From positions 2,418,001 to 2,482,000 of the forward strand of contig CAXXKC010000002.1 of NCBI GenBank assembly GCA_963674835.2: a stretch of DNA of 64,000 bases. Direction: 5' to 3'. Shown piece after piece: positions 16,292 through 25,526 of this stretch; within the stretch, counting starts at the first letter, position 1; every line of letters begins with the position of its first letter. The stretch comes from G963674835 sp963674835. GTDB lineage: Bacteria > Planctomycetota > Planctomycetia > Pirellulales > Thermoguttaceae. Under the pieces are notes generated by a model. It searched no databases. It was not told the DNA's origin and saw nothing but the letters and a program-made list of their open reading frames with translations. Position numbers and translations under genes: made by a program.

Positions 16292-17290
16292 TTACGGAAT
16301 CTCGACGACTTCGCCGTTCGCACTGGTCAGCATCGCACCGAGTGTGGCGGACGTGACGCCATCGGAGAGCATGCGGACCGAAGCGTCGCCGAGCAAGAAG
16401 TTGGCTCCGCCGGGGTGCATGGCGTAGAAGCCAGCAGTGCCGGTGGCGTCATCCTCATTGCTGCAATTAATCATGCACTGGCCAGCGAGGGTGAGGCCGT
16501 CGTCGCTCGAACCCATCGGGTAGAAGAACCCGACGTCGGGGCAAGCCCAGAAGCCGCCGAAGTTGCCGGTGTCGGCATGGACGACCGAACCTCTGACGTA
16601 CCAAGCCGGGCCGCCGATGCGCTCGCCGGCGAGGACGGTGTTGGAGGTACCATCAGTCATGTCGGCGATACGGGTGTAGGTGCCCGGGGCGACCGAACCC
16701 TGGTAAGGCGGGATCGCGTCGCCGGTGGCGAAGACACCGGTGGTGGTGTCGCCATAGGCGAATTCGGCGAATTCGAAGGAGGGATCATCGGCGAAGCCGG
16801 GGCCGCAGTAGACGATGTAGTCGATCGGCGCGCACTCGATTTCCGTGACACCAACGTCGATGCCGGCAGGACCGACACCGCTGATCCCCGCCGTGCGGGA
16901 CGTGGCGGACGGAGCCGAGGGGCAAACGAACCCATCGATCACTTTGTCCGTTAGACCGTTACCAGCGGCGGGCGGCAAGCTGTTGTCCCAGGTGCTGGAG
17001 ATGTTGGTCTGCTCCATGAAGGGCAGGATCCGCGTCGACCATACCTGCCAGTTACCGGTCGCGGCATCCGTCATGAGGGAGGACGGGAACGCCTTGTACA
17101 CATCGTGATAGTTGTGCATCGCGAGACCGAGTTGCTTCATGTTGTTCGTGCACTGCGAACGACGAGCAGCTTCGCGGGCCGCCTGGACGGCGGGAAGTAA
17201 GAGAGCGATCAAGATGCCGATGATGGCGATGACCACGAGCAACTCGACCAACGTGAAAGCACGCTGGCGCCTAACCTTAGAAGTGCGCAT
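16292..17290 (-). CDS. DUF1559 protein with prepilin-type N-terminus (first of three)
   Basis: 332 aa. The N-terminus FTLVELLVVIAIIGILIALL (residues 12-31) is a type IV pseudopilin cleavage/methylation helix, followed by the planctomycete signature AVQAAREAARRSQCTNNMKQ. The DUF1559 body ends with HPGGANFLLGDASVRMLSD, as usual. It is probably assembled or exported by a type II secretion/pilus-like machine such as the one whose ATPase is at the left edge. AGGAGG precedes the ATG; a promoter candidate lies about 160 bases upstream. Confidence 0.92.
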   Translation of the reverse strand: MRTSKVRRQRAFTLVELLVVIAIIGILIALLLPAVQAAREAARRSQCTNNMKQLGLAMHNYHDVYKAFPSSLMTDAATGNWQVWSTRILPFMEQTNISSTWDNSLPPAAGNGLTDKVIDGFVCPSAPSATSRTAGISGVGPAGIDVGVTEIECAPIDYIVYCGPGFADDPSFEFAEFAYGDTTTGVFATGDAIPPYQGSVAPGTYTRIADMTDGTSNTVLAGERIGGPAWYVRGSVVHADTGNFGGFWACPDVGFFYPMGSSDDGLTLAGQCMINCSNEDDATGTAGFYAMHPGGANFLLGDASVRMLSDGVTSATLGAMLTSANGEVVEIP

Positions 17291-17448
17291 ACCACAAGCC
17301 TCCTGATAAAGAAAACACGAACCGCCTCTCGGGGCACTCGCCCCCAGAAAAAGTCTCTGAATGTTCCGTTGCGGTCCAAGAGGGACCTGATTCGAAGAAT
17401 GAGCGCTTTGCCTCCAAACCGTGTGCCTCTACGGGGCAAAGCACCCCC

Positions 17449-17477
17449 AGTATGCCACTCGACTATGGGTGCGTCAA
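17449..17477 (-). promoter_or_regulatory. Promoter candidate of the DUF1559/lipoprotein operon
   Basis: On the minus strand TTGACG (17477-17472) and CATACT (17454-17449) are spaced by 17 bases, giving a leader of about 150 bases before the DUF1559 start. Confidence 0.5.
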
Positions 17478-17843
17478 GACTCTTTCAGCAAATCGAAAAA
17501 AAATCCATGCACACCATTTTGCCAGAACACCGTGGCACTAATCCCCGCAAAAAGACGCAATTCTCACAGCGTCTTCGAGGTGCGCGTGACTTGCTGGCAA
17601 CCGATGTTTGATGGCAACAGCGCTGCCAGCGTGTGTCACTTGGCCAAGTTGGAATCGCTCGCGCGCGTCACGCGCGAGCGTTCATCTTGAGAAGCGCAAT
17701 GCAGTACGTGTTGATGCTGGCCGTCGCGATCATTGCGCCGGTTCGGCAGCGGTCTTCCTGCGATCACTCCAGTCGGCTCTCTTACCAGCCTCTAAACATA
17801 GGGGCCAGTGGCCGAGAAATACAAAGATCGCAGCGCGACGACG
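17478..17843. other. Intergenic region, no gene seen
   Basis: About 370 bases between the pectate lyase stop and the DUF1559 promoter. It contains a run of eight T on the minus strand near 17,500 but no convincing hairpin, and no gene. Confidence 0.35.
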
Positions 17844-19289
17844 TCAATCGGGTTTTGTGGCCAGGTACTGGCTCAGAATGCGGATGTTCCGGATGAACGT
17901 GCTGCAGCTGATGACGCGATTCGTCGTATCACCCTTATCCTGGTATCTCAACCCATCGTCGTCGACCCAGCGACCTCGCTGGTCAAATGCTGCGAGGACT
18001 TTCTCGACTTGGGCGACGAGCGCGGGTGAAGCCTTGCGCGGCTGCACGTCTTTGCGCTCGGACGATGCGTGGTGATCGGACTGGGCCAGACGCTGGTAGT
18101 CGCGCTCGGTGGCATCCAGAGAGTGGCCTACTTTGAACGAATAGTGTGTCGGCATGTCGGCGTCGCTGTAGGTCAGCTGATAGTCCTTTGTGAAGTACAG
18201 CGGTCGGTTCGTGCGGAGCTCGTAGAAGCGAGCCAGTTTTCCGTCGGGAAGAGCCGATTGGCGCAGATAGGCGATCGCTCGCGGAATCGGCTCGAGGAAC
18301 TTCTTGTCGCCCGTTTCGCGATAGACTGCCATCAGCATGCGCATCACACCCTGCGATTCGCCCCCAGTGATGGCGGGCGGCTCGAACTTGCGAGCCCAGA
18401 CCGGATGCATGTCGACGTCATACTGTTGCGCCCAGGCGGGCTGCGGGTCGGGCATCTGCGCCAGCAAGATGAACTGGCCGCCTCGCAGGGCCGACTCGCG
18501 GTAGCGCGGGTCTTTGTAGATATGCGACGCCATGAACATCACGTCGATCACGTCGCCGATCGCACCGTCGTTGAAGGTGTAGAAGCCCATGTAATCGATA
18601 TGAGGAAACGTGCGGGACCACTTGTCGGGATAGCTGGCCTTCTTCACGGGATACTTGGCCGGGTCGGGCGGAGCCGAGAATCGCTGGGGCCATGCGCCGT
18701 TGGGATACTGGGCTTGGACGAGGTGGTCCAGTCCATACAAGACAGCCTGATGAATCTGCTCGTCTTTGAACTCGAGCGTCTGGTCGAGCTTCATCAGCAG
18801 CCGCATGGCCGCTTGGGTTGTGTCATCGTCCAACGTGGTCACGTTGTGTCGTGCTTTCCCCTGTGCCGACGGTTCCACGCGATAATCGACCTTGCCGCGC
18901 AACTTCGGATCGAATTCGATGCGGTAGGCCCATCCACCGGATCGCAGTTGCCCACGGACCAGGCAATGGCCTGCTCGCCGGGCGGCTTCGAGGTAGTAGG
19001 GGTCTTTTGTCGCTTCGTAGGCATTCAGTAGGGCCATGCCGACCGACGGCGTTCCCGGCGGCTGCACCCAGACCATAGTGGCCGTGGCTTTGCCTTCCCC
19101 TTCGCGCTTCTTCAGGTCCTCACTGTAACGCCACAGGTAGCCTCCCTCGCAGGAGACGTCGTTCTGAAAGTAGTCGCATGCCTTTCGCATGCCTTCGGTG
19201 GCGCGCTGACGCAGCGTCGCATCGTCGGCTTTCGCCGCGCCGGCGGAGAGGATGGACGAACACACAGCGACATAGAGAAGAAATCGCAT
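17844..19289 (-). CDS. Secreted pectate lyase, polysaccharide lyase family 10-like
   Basis: 481 aa with a Sec signal peptide (LLYVAVCSSILSAGAAKA). The body is an alpha/alpha barrel with PL10 hallmarks: AQYPNGAWPQRF (about 212-223), YMGFYTFNDGAIGDVIDVMF (about 253-272), and QMPDPQPAWAQQYD followed by HPVWARKFEPPAIT. PL10 enzymes cleave polygalacturonate by beta-elimination using Ca2+. With the GH16 and LamG genes nearby it suggests use of plant or algal polysaccharides. Substrate assignment is by family only. Confidence 0.85.
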   Translation of the reverse strand: MRFLLYVAVCSSILSAGAAKADDATLRQRATEGMRKACDYFQNDVSCEGGYLWRYSEDLKKREGEGKATATMVWVQPPGTPSVGMALLNAYEATKDPYYLEAARRAGHCLVRGQLRSGGWAYRIEFDPKLRGKVDYRVEPSAQGKARHNVTTLDDDTTQAAMRLLMKLDQTLEFKDEQIHQAVLYGLDHLVQAQYPNGAWPQRFSAPPDPAKYPVKKASYPDKWSRTFPHIDYMGFYTFNDGAIGDVIDVMFMASHIYKDPRYRESALRGGQFILLAQMPDPQPAWAQQYDVDMHPVWARKFEPPAITGGESQGVMRMLMAVYRETGDKKFLEPIPRAIAYLRQSALPDGKLARFYELRTNRPLYFTKDYQLTYSDADMPTHYSFKVGHSLDATERDYQRLAQSDHHASSERKDVQPRKASPALVAQVEKVLAAFDQRGRWVDDDGLRYQDKGDTTNRVISCSTFIRNIRILSQYLATKPD

Positions 19290-19471
19290 GGGAGGGTCTC
19301 CAGGGTGTGAATGCTGTTGAGGCGGGATGATCGGGGGGCTGCGGAACCGGCGTGTTGCGTGTGAGCGAGTCTCGGCCGGTCCGCACAGCTACGGCTGGTC
19401 TATCGGCAGCGAACGGGTGGGAGTTGCCGGTGGAAACGTTTGGTGTGTTCGGAGGTGGGGGCGCTGCCGGC

Positions 19472-19753
19472 TCAGATGGCCAAGTACAGCCAACTGTCGA
19501 CGCGCTGCTCGATCTCGCGAAGATCGGTTCGGTGGGTTTCGGCGATTTGGTCGGCTTCCTGGACGCCGGCCATGATTTGCTCCAGCCGGGCGATCATTTC
19601 CCGGTGGCCGAGATTTGCGCGGTGGTAGGTGTTCAAATACCAGGTGATCAGATCGATCGCAGCCTGACAGTCCTGGAGAAACCGCCGCACCTCGCAAGTG
19701 CGGCAATCCTCTTCGTGTTTGGACTCGCAGTTCTTACATCGGAAGTGCCACAT
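19472..19753 (-). CDS. Small Cys-rich helical protein, 93 aa
   Basis: The N-terminus carries two CxxC-type pairs (FRCKNCESK and DCRTCEVRRF), which could bind Zn. The rest is predicted helical (IARLEQIMAGVQEADQIAE). No family recognised. It stands alone between PL10 and GH16 genes on the same strand. Confidence 0.6.
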   Translation of the reverse strand: MWHFRCKNCESKHEEDCRTCEVRRFLQDCQAAIDLITWYLNTYHRANLGHREMIARLEQIMAGVQEADQIAETHRTDLREIEQRVDSWLYLAI

Positions 19754-19995
19754 TCGCCGATACCTCCGACCTTGCTCCTAACCAGCGATACCCACGAGTT
19801 TCAGCGGTTCTCAGCTCATTTGGGAACATACGAGAACAGCGCCATGGCACATTCTGCTTTTGTAGTCACACCCACCGATGGGGTCAATCCCCCCGCGGGA
19901 TGCGCCCGGTTGTGCAAGCTATCGTTGATGGCATTGGCCGGCGGTCCGGGCGGCCAGTTCAAGGCGTGGCGATGCGACGCGTACGAGGATCGCAT

Positions 19996-20781
19996 TTACT
20001 TGGGGGCATCGACGAGATCGTAGACGCGAACATAATCGACGAGGAACTGGTCGGGCAATTTGGCCGTGTGGATGTCGCCCGCCCAGGTGCCCACTTCGTC
20101 GCTGATCTTCAGGTACAGAGGCACCTGGCAAACGCCGCCGGCCTTGGTGCGCCACGTCTCCTTTCCATCGACGTAGAAGACGTATTCCTCAGGCGTCCAC
20201 CACAGACTGAAGGTGTGGAAGCCCTCCATCAGGCCTGGAACGGTCGCGATGAAATGCTGCGATCGGTGCTCTTTGCCGTAGCCGTCCCAGTGCAGCGCGT
20301 GGTTCACGCGATCGTCGATCCACGGTTTCTCCATGATATCGATCTCGGTGCCGTCACGTCCGTCGTTGCCCACACGTCCGACGCTCGGGCCCATCAGCCA
20401 GAAAGCCGACCAGTGGCCGTGTTGTTTCTGGATTTGCATCCGAGCAGTGAAGTAGCCGAAGGCCTTTTCGTATTTCCCTAGCGTGCGGACGCAGCCGTCG
20501 AGGTACTTGTCGCCCTCCTTAAGCGTGCTCATAACGAGGTGCCCCTTGCCGTCCAACGAGATGGTCTTGGGCGACCACCAGCCGCTTCGCCGCACGGCCT
20601 CGGGCGGGATCTGCCATTTTGACGCGTCCAGTTTCGCGCCGTCGAATTCATCGTTCCACACGAGATTCCAGGTCTTGCCGGCCGGCGCGGTCGGCAGCTT
20701 CTCGCGAAACGTATCCTCTGCCGTGACCGAAGTACCGGTCAGAAATAGCAGTGCCGTCAGGGAAAAAAGAAGGCATTTCAT
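19996..20781 (-). CDS. Secreted GH16 family glucanase-like enzyme
   Basis: 261 aa from ATG 20781 (AGAGGTG upstream). A Sec signal peptide (LLFSLTALLFLTGTSVTAE) precedes a GH16 jelly-roll. The catalytic ExDxxE motif is visible as GTEIDIMEKP (nucleophile and acid/base Glu). Other family marks are WNLVWNDEFDG near the start, WSAFWLMG and HTFSLWWTPEEYVFYVDG. Family members cut beta-1,3/1,4-glucans, agar or carrageenan; the exact substrate cannot be read from the motif. Confidence 0.9.
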   Translation of the reverse strand: MKCLLFSLTALLFLTGTSVTAEDTFREKLPTAPAGKTWNLVWNDEFDGAKLDASKWQIPPEAVRRSGWWSPKTISLDGKGHLVMSTLKEGDKYLDGCVRTLGKYEKAFGYFTARMQIQKQHGHWSAFWLMGPSVGRVGNDGRDGTEIDIMEKPWIDDRVNHALHWDGYGKEHRSQHFIATVPGLMEGFHTFSLWWTPEEYVFYVDGKETWRTKAGGVCQVPLYLKISDEVGTWAGDIHTAKLPDQFLVDYVRVYDLVDAPK

Positions 20782-20988
20782 GGTGGGCACCTCTTGTATC
20801 CAGGATTGCGAGTGTCTGACCATTGTAGTTGGACTTGCAGAGCAGGTATACTCGTCAAGTGAAACCGCACGACCGCGGCAACGTCGGCGGCCGAAGCCGA
20901 GCGATCGTTGCATGGTGATGGCGATTGTACCATCTTCGCCTCTTCGCGGTCTTGTGGGGATTGCGTCCTTCGTCGCTCTGGCGTTTCC

Positions 20989-21846
20989 ATGATCCGTCAT
21001 ACGTTCCTCCATTTGCCGGACGTTGGCCCCCAGCGGGAACGCCTGCTTTGGCAGCGCGGTATTCTCGACTGGGCGGACTTTCTGTCGGCGGCCGTCGACG
21101 GCCGATTGGCCGAGCCGTTGTATGAGCGTCTTGTGCCGTTGGTCGAGCAGAGTTCCAAGGCGCTGGATGCCGGTGACCACGAGTTCTTCCGCGTGGCCGT
21201 CCCGTCACAGCAATCGTGGCGGCTGTATCCGGAATGGGCCGAGAGAGCCCTCTTTTTGGACATCGAAACGACCGGGCTCTCAGCCCACTATCACGAAGTG
21301 ACGGTTATCGGGGCTTTCAGCGCGGGTCGAATCAGGCTGTTCATCCAGGGCGTCAACCTCGACGAGTTTCCCGCCTTCAGCGAGCAGTTTCCGCTTCTGG
21401 TGACGTTCAACGGTAGCCAGTTCGACGTGCCCTTTCTGCGGGCGCGTCTGCCGAAGGCCCGTCTCAACCAGCCGCATATCGATCTTCGCTTCGTCCTCCG
21501 CTCGCTCGGATACCGCGGCGGACTCAAAGCGATCGAACGGCAACTCGGACTGGACCGGGATCCCGACGTTCAGGACATGGACGGCTTCGAGGCGGTGCAC
21601 CTTTGGCACCGCTTCCGACGCGGCGATTCCGACGCGCTGGAAACGCTCGTCCTCTATAACCTGACCGACGTGGTGAATCTGGTTGAATTGATGGAGATCG
21701 CGTTTCAACGCAAGTTTGAGTCACTGGGCTTTCCCGGGCTTTGTCCGAGAACGCCGCCCCACGGATTGCCACGACTGGATCGCCGAGTGGCGATGTCGTG
21801 CCTGGCGGAACTGTTGGAGATAGCAGATGCCTCAGGGAGTTATTGA
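20989..21846 (+). CDS. RNase H-like exonuclease domain protein (YprB-type)
   Basis: 285 aa from ATG 20989. The 3'-5' exonuclease-like fold is seen from about residue 85: ALFLDIETTGLS (DxE), LLVTFNGSQFDVPFLRARLP (Exo II-like), HIDLRFVLRSLGYRGGLKAIE and YNLTDVVNLVELME (late Asp). This matches the RNase_H_2/YprB family, which in Bacillus lies next to a helicase. It probably trims nucleic acid; the substrate is unknown. The 70 N-terminal residues have no recognised domain. Confidence 0.8.
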   Translation: MIRHTFLHLPDVGPQRERLLWQRGILDWADFLSAAVDGRLAEPLYERLVPLVEQSSKALDAGDHEFFRVAVPSQQSWRLYPEWAERALFLDIETTGLSAHYHEVTVIGAFSAGRIRLFIQGVNLDEFPAFSEQFPLLVTFNGSQFDVPFLRARLPKARLNQPHIDLRFVLRSLGYRGGLKAIERQLGLDRDPDVQDMDGFEAVHLWHRFRRGDSDALETLVLYNLTDVVNLVELMEIAFQRKFESLGFPGLCPRTPPHGLPRLDRRVAMSCLAELLEIADASGSY

Positions 21847-22054
21847 TGCCGGCGCACCCAATGATTGCGGTTTATCCCGAGCGTCGGCAGAAACGACTGG
21901 AATCCGGGCCCCGGTTACCGCTCGACGTGCGTTGCCAACGCAGGCCTCAGTAGTCCCTAGAACTGGTTTCACAACTCAAGTGAGTTGAAAGTGATTCAAC
22001 ATTGCAGTGTGTAAGGACTTATGAGTATGCTTCGCCGCAGAAAGGAGTCTTTTT

Positions 22055-22872
22055 GTGGCGAAGAAGGAATACCAAACGGGTTTCGAGGTTTCAGACGAAC
22101 AATGGGCGGTAATCGAACCGTTGCTGCCAGAGCCAGAGGCGTCGGCCAATGGTGGCCCAAAGCCGGTGCCCAACCGGCCCTGTTTTGAGGGGATACTTTG
22201 GGTCTTGCGAAGCGGTGCTCGCTGGAAGGACTTGCCCAAGCACTTTCCTTCGGCGAGCACCTGCTGGCGACGATTGCAGGCGTGGGAGGAAGCTGGCGTC
22301 TTGTTGGACGCGTGGCGGGCGTTGCTCGGTACACTCGATGCAGCAGGGCAGCTGAAGTGGCAGGAGTGTTTTGCCGATGGAACGTTCTCTCCTGCAAAAA
22401 AAGGGGCAAATGCGTCGGAAAGACCAAACGTGGAAAGGGTACAAAGCTTATGGTGGTGGCGGATGGCAAGGGTGTGCCTTTGGGAATACAACTTGCCTCG
22501 GCGTCGCCTAACGAAGTCACCTTGATCGAATCGACGCTGCAGAAGGTTGCTGTTCCTCGGAAAGGACGCGGACGGCCGAAAAAGAATCCGAAACGGTTGA
22601 TTTACGACAAGGCGGCCGATTCCGATCCTTTGCGAAAGCGGTTGTGGCGACGCGGCATCGATTTGATCTGTCCTCACCGGAGCAACCGCAGCAAACCGAA
22701 ACTGCAAGATGGTCGGAAGCTTCGACGCTACCGCCGTCGCTGGAAAATCGAACGCACGATCGGCTGGATCGGCAATTTCCGTCGATTGGTCGTTCGCTAT
22801 GAGCATGAAATCAAGGTATTTCAGGCGTTTGTTCATCTGGCGTGCCTGATGATCACGCTGAGACAGTTGTGA
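22055..22872 (+). CDS. IS5-family DDE transposase made by -1 frameshifting
   Basis: The first frame starts at GTG 22055 (AAAGGAG upstream) and carries the DUF4096-like N-domain (SDEQWAVIEPLLP, GARWKDLP) and the first catalytic Asp in FADGTF. The second frame, -1 relative to it, continues with MVVADGKGVPLG, the second Asp in YDKAADSDPLRKRL and the Glu in ERTIGWIGNFRRL. Joining at the A7 tract (22396-22402) gives one continuous protein of about 270 aa. The stop lies inside the right terminal repeat. The copy looks intact. Confidence 0.88.
22396..22402 (+). other. Programmed -1 frameshift site of the IS5 transposase
   Basis: Seven A bases form the slippery heptamer A AAA AAA, read in zero frame as GCA AAA AAA GGG. 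A -1 shift gives AAA AAA AGG GGC and continues the DDE domain. Such A-tracts between orfA and orfB are typical of this IS group. Confidence 0.75.
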
Positions 22873-22911
22873 AACCAGTTCTAGGGAAATCGACTCTGGA
22901 GTAATGTTGCC

Positions 22912-23895
22912 ATGCCACTGGTCGTCACGTGCAGAAACTGTGGAAGCAAGTTTCAGGCTCCCGATCGCCTGGCGGGAAAACGCGGCAAGTGCCCCAAGTG
23001 TTCGGCGGTGATCGAACTGGTAGCGACTGCTCGGCCTGCCGCCGAGAGCCAAGCGACGTCTCCCGCGGGGGCTTCGTCGACCGCAGCCCAACGTCTGTAT
23101 CCGTGCCCCGATTGCGGCAAGATGGTTTCGCGGCGTGCCCAGCATTGCCCTCATTGCGGTTGCCCGATCGGTGATCCGCCCGAGGGAACACTGACCAGCG
23201 CAGCCTCCATTCGTCCGAAGAGCGCGCCCTCGCGTACGACGGTGACCGTCGAGCCGTCGCGCAAGTTGCTTCTGGCGGCAGCCGGCGGCGTGGTGGCGCT
23301 GGTGATCGTTGCAGCGTTGGTGGCGATCGTCCTCAAATCGGCGCCGCCAACCCCATCACCTCCTGCGCCGGTGGCAGAGCAGCCTCAGCCATCTGCTGTG
23401 CCGCAGGTTTCGCAGGAGCAGAAGGAAGCGTGGATCAAAGAAGTGGCTACCGCGCGCGCGACGGACGTGGATCAGCTCTATCAGCGACTGCATTCGGCGA
23501 AGCAAACGTTGGACAATGTCAAACAGATGGCCGACCTCATGAAGACGATGTCCGAGCCAGACGGCCTTTCCAAGCTGCCCACCGACGTTGCCCCGGCAGA
23601 CGCGCAACCGGAGCCGTACGAGTCGCAGTTGGAGGCGCTTTCGCAGGAGTGTGAGCAGTACCTGCGCAGCAATCTGACATCGGGGGATTTCGGCCGCAAC
23701 GATGTGCTGGAGGCGGGAAGTCGCTGGGTCAAGACCAAGGAAGCTCCGGCAATCGCCGAACTGGATAAGCTCACGAACCAATCGGGGCTTCTTCAAGACG
23801 CTGATTCGTCGACCGTTCAGCCGGGCGCCCAGCGCGAGGCGCAGCCTACAACGCCGACAACACCGCCGAATGGGCCGCCGACCTCTGCGAACTGA
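22912..23895 (+). CDS. Zinc-ribbon membrane protein, 327 aa
   Basis: Two zinc ribbons near the N-terminus (CRNCGSKFQAPDRLAGKRG with CPKC; then CPDCGKMVSRRAQHCPHCG), a disordered linker, one transmembrane helix (LLLAAAGGVVALVIVAALVAI, about 121-141), a Pro-rich stretch, and an outer or periplasmic helical part ending in Thr/Pro-rich sequence. The MJ0042-type ribbon plus helix design is common in planctomycetes. Function unknown. The IS5 element sits 25 bases upstream. Confidence 0.75.
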   Translation: MPLVVTCRNCGSKFQAPDRLAGKRGKCPKCSAVIELVATARPAAESQATSPAGASSTAAQRLYPCPDCGKMVSRRAQHCPHCGCPIGDPPEGTLTSAASIRPKSAPSRTTVTVEPSRKLLLAAAGGVVALVIVAALVAIVLKSAPPTPSPPAPVAEQPQPSAVPQVSQEQKEAWIKEVATARATDVDQLYQRLHSAKQTLDNVKQMADLMKTMSEPDGLSKLPTDVAPADAQPEPYESQLEALSQECEQYLRSNLTSGDFGRNDVLEAGSRWVKTKEAPAIAELDKLTNQSGLLQDADSSTVQPGAQREAQPTTPTTPPNGPPTSAN

Positions 23896-23946
23896 GATGT
23901 CGAAGAAGAGGGGTTGGCTTGCCCTTGGATGCGGACGGTTGCCGCA

Positions 23947-24744
23947 TCAGGCCAGATGGGCCGTTTTGTACTTTGGATGATGAGCGCCCCACTGGCCGTA
24001 CCAGGCTTCCGGGCCGTAGATCTTCTGGACTTCTTCGGCGAAGACCGTCCGTCGAATATCGGCCAGGGTTTCTTCCCAGTCGACATCCGCGGACAACGGT
24101 CGCCACTGGTACGCGTCGGCCAACACATTCAGTGACCGCCAGAACTTATCCATGGCGTCGGGGGCTTGCAACGTGACTCGCGTGAACCCCAATTCATGAA
24201 GGAAGAATCCGCCAGTGGCCAGGGCCGACAGAGCAAAGATGATTTCCTCGACGTCGGCCTTGTCGGTCGGAAGGTTGCCTGTGCGAACGGCTTCCTCGAC
24301 GAGTCCCCGCAGCAGATCGCCGGTGGCCCGTTCTACACGGCGCAGTCGTTCCAAGCGGTGCGGGGAGGCTTTCTCGCAGATGGCCTCGGTGGTTTTGTGC
24401 AAGATGGAGAATTGTTCGGGGTACAATCGATAGAAGAGCGCGAATCCTTCGGCCACGGCACCCATCCGGATTCGTGCGACACCAGGGTACTTGACGGCCC
24501 GTTCCAGCAACTCCAGGCGTTTCTCCCATGCGCGGCCAGCCAAGGCCACGACGATGTCTTCGCGGGAAGTGAAGTGCAGATAGACTACGGCTCGCGTGCA
24601 CTTACTCTTCTGAGCAATGCGGACCATGCTCATGTCAAAGAAGCCGTCGTTGACGAGGATGCCCTCGGCGGCCGACAAGATGCATTGCTCGCGCTGCAGC
24701 ATATCGCGCTGCTTGGCAGAGAAACCGATGTCGGCGTAAGCCAT
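23947..24744 (-). CDS. TetR-family transcriptional regulator (paralogue 1)
   Basis: 265 aa. The N-terminal TetR DNA-binding domain spans about residues 14-62: ILSAAEGILVNDGFFDMSMV, RIAQKSKCTRAVVYLHFTSRED. The C-terminal ligand domain is long. The sequence is near-identical to the regulator at 26873-27724 over most of its length (e.g. EAICEKASPHRLERLRR, YGPEAWYGQWG). It is divergent from the lipoprotein/DUF1559 pair and likely represses them and itself (inference). Confidence 0.88.
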   Translation of the reverse strand: MAYADIGFSAKQRDMLQREQCILSAAEGILVNDGFFDMSMVRIAQKSKCTRAVVYLHFTSREDIVVALAGRAWEKRLELLERAVKYPGVARIRMGAVAEGFALFYRLYPEQFSILHKTTEAICEKASPHRLERLRRVERATGDLLRGLVEEAVRTGNLPTDKADVEEIIFALSALATGGFFLHELGFTRVTLQAPDAMDKFWRSLNVLADAYQWRPLSADVDWEETLADIRRTVFAEEVQKIYGPEAWYGQWGAHHPKYKTAHLA

Positions 24745-24817
24745 AAGGTTACCCCCATTCGAGCCACGTGTGCCACCGCCGCGGGGTTAGTCAGCCTGCA
24801 ATCCACTAGACGAATCG

Positions 24818-24845
24818 TTGACACGTTGTAGTCAGCGCGTATCCT
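24818..24845 (+). promoter_or_regulatory. Promoter/operator of lipoprotein-DUF1559 module 1
   Basis: TTGACA (24818-24823), 16 bases, TATCCT (24840-24845). The segment TTGACACGTTGTA is shared, with one change, with the promoter of module 2 at 27799, so it probably carries the TetR operator. Confidence 0.55.
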
Positions 24846-25011
24846 TATGTCTATAGACTGCGATTGTACACTCCAGATTCTGGATTAGCAACTATCAGAA
24901 ACACGATCGCTTCCGGCGACCCGGTTGCTTGAGAATATCCACGATTCGCAGGAGCGAGTGCACGTTCCTCATCTCACCGACGCCAAACCTCTTCTTTTAA
25001 GTGAGAGTGCG

Positions 25012-25425
25012 ATGACCGTTCGTCTAGTTAGCGTGGTCGCGGTGGTGTTGTCGACTTGTGTTTGGTCTGGGTGCGGCCCCTCGGATCCTTACGGACGTCA
25101 GGAAGTTAGCGGCAAAGTTCTGCTCAATGGGCAACCGGTCCAATACGGCAGCGTTCAATTCGCGCCGACCGCCGGCAGCCCTGTCAGAACGGGAGCAGTC
25201 ATCAAGGACGGCGCGTACTACGTCCCGCGCGACAAGGGATTGCCTCCCGGAGAATACATCGTGCAAATCGCCGTCCCCGACCCGAACGACAATTCGGACT
25301 TCAAGGCGGGTCCAAGGCCAAGAGCGAATTTGGCGCCGCCTGAATGGGGTGGAGCCAGTCAACACAAGATCACCGTCACGAAGGGGAGTGCCAATCAGTT
25401 CGATTTCGACATGAAGAGTCAGTAG
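25012..25425 (+). CDS. Lipoprotein with carboxypeptidase-regulatory-like domain (module 1)
   Basis: 137 aa from ATG 25012, chosen because the signal peptide begins there (VRLVSVVAVVLSTCVWSGC, lipidated Cys in SGCGP). The mature beta-sandwich has VSGKVLLNGQPVQYGSVQF, KDGAYYVPRD and PPGEYIVQIAVPDPN. It is clearly related to the lipoprotein of module 2 (same NLAPPEW/NLAPPDY and LPPGEY/LAPGEY positions). It precedes a DUF1559 gene by 101 bases. Confidence 0.8.
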   Translation: MTVRLVSVVAVVLSTCVWSGCGPSDPYGRQEVSGKVLLNGQPVQYGSVQFAPTAGSPVRTGAVIKDGAYYVPRDKGLPPGEYIVQIAVPDPNDNSDFKAGPRPRANLAPPEWGGASQHKITVTKGSANQFDFDMKSQ

Positions 25426-25526
25426 AGGAGGCAGTAGTCGGCGGGTTCCCGCAATCGCGCGGTCCGGTTCCGTGCGGAAAGCAAGTTGTTCCTTTTCTGT
25501 TCTATTGCCTATAGGAGGTTTCGGTC

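Larger units (their letters stand above)
21955..22886 (+). mobile_element. IS5-family insertion sequence (IS427-like), 932 bp
   Basis: Perfect 22-bp terminal inverted repeats: CCCTAGAACTGGTTTCACAACT at 21955-21976 and its complement at 22865-22886. The outermost CTAG on both sides may be the target duplication (YTAR-type, typical for IS5 relatives) rather than part of the ends. One transposase is encoded in two overlapping frames. The insertion ends 25 bases before the zinc-ribbon gene and probably separates it from its original promoter. Confidence 0.92.

Noticed and set aside
22055..22872. IS5 transposase as a frameshifted pseudogene
   Set aside because: The shift is at an A7 slippery tract in the position and direction used by this IS group, and both frames are otherwise intact.
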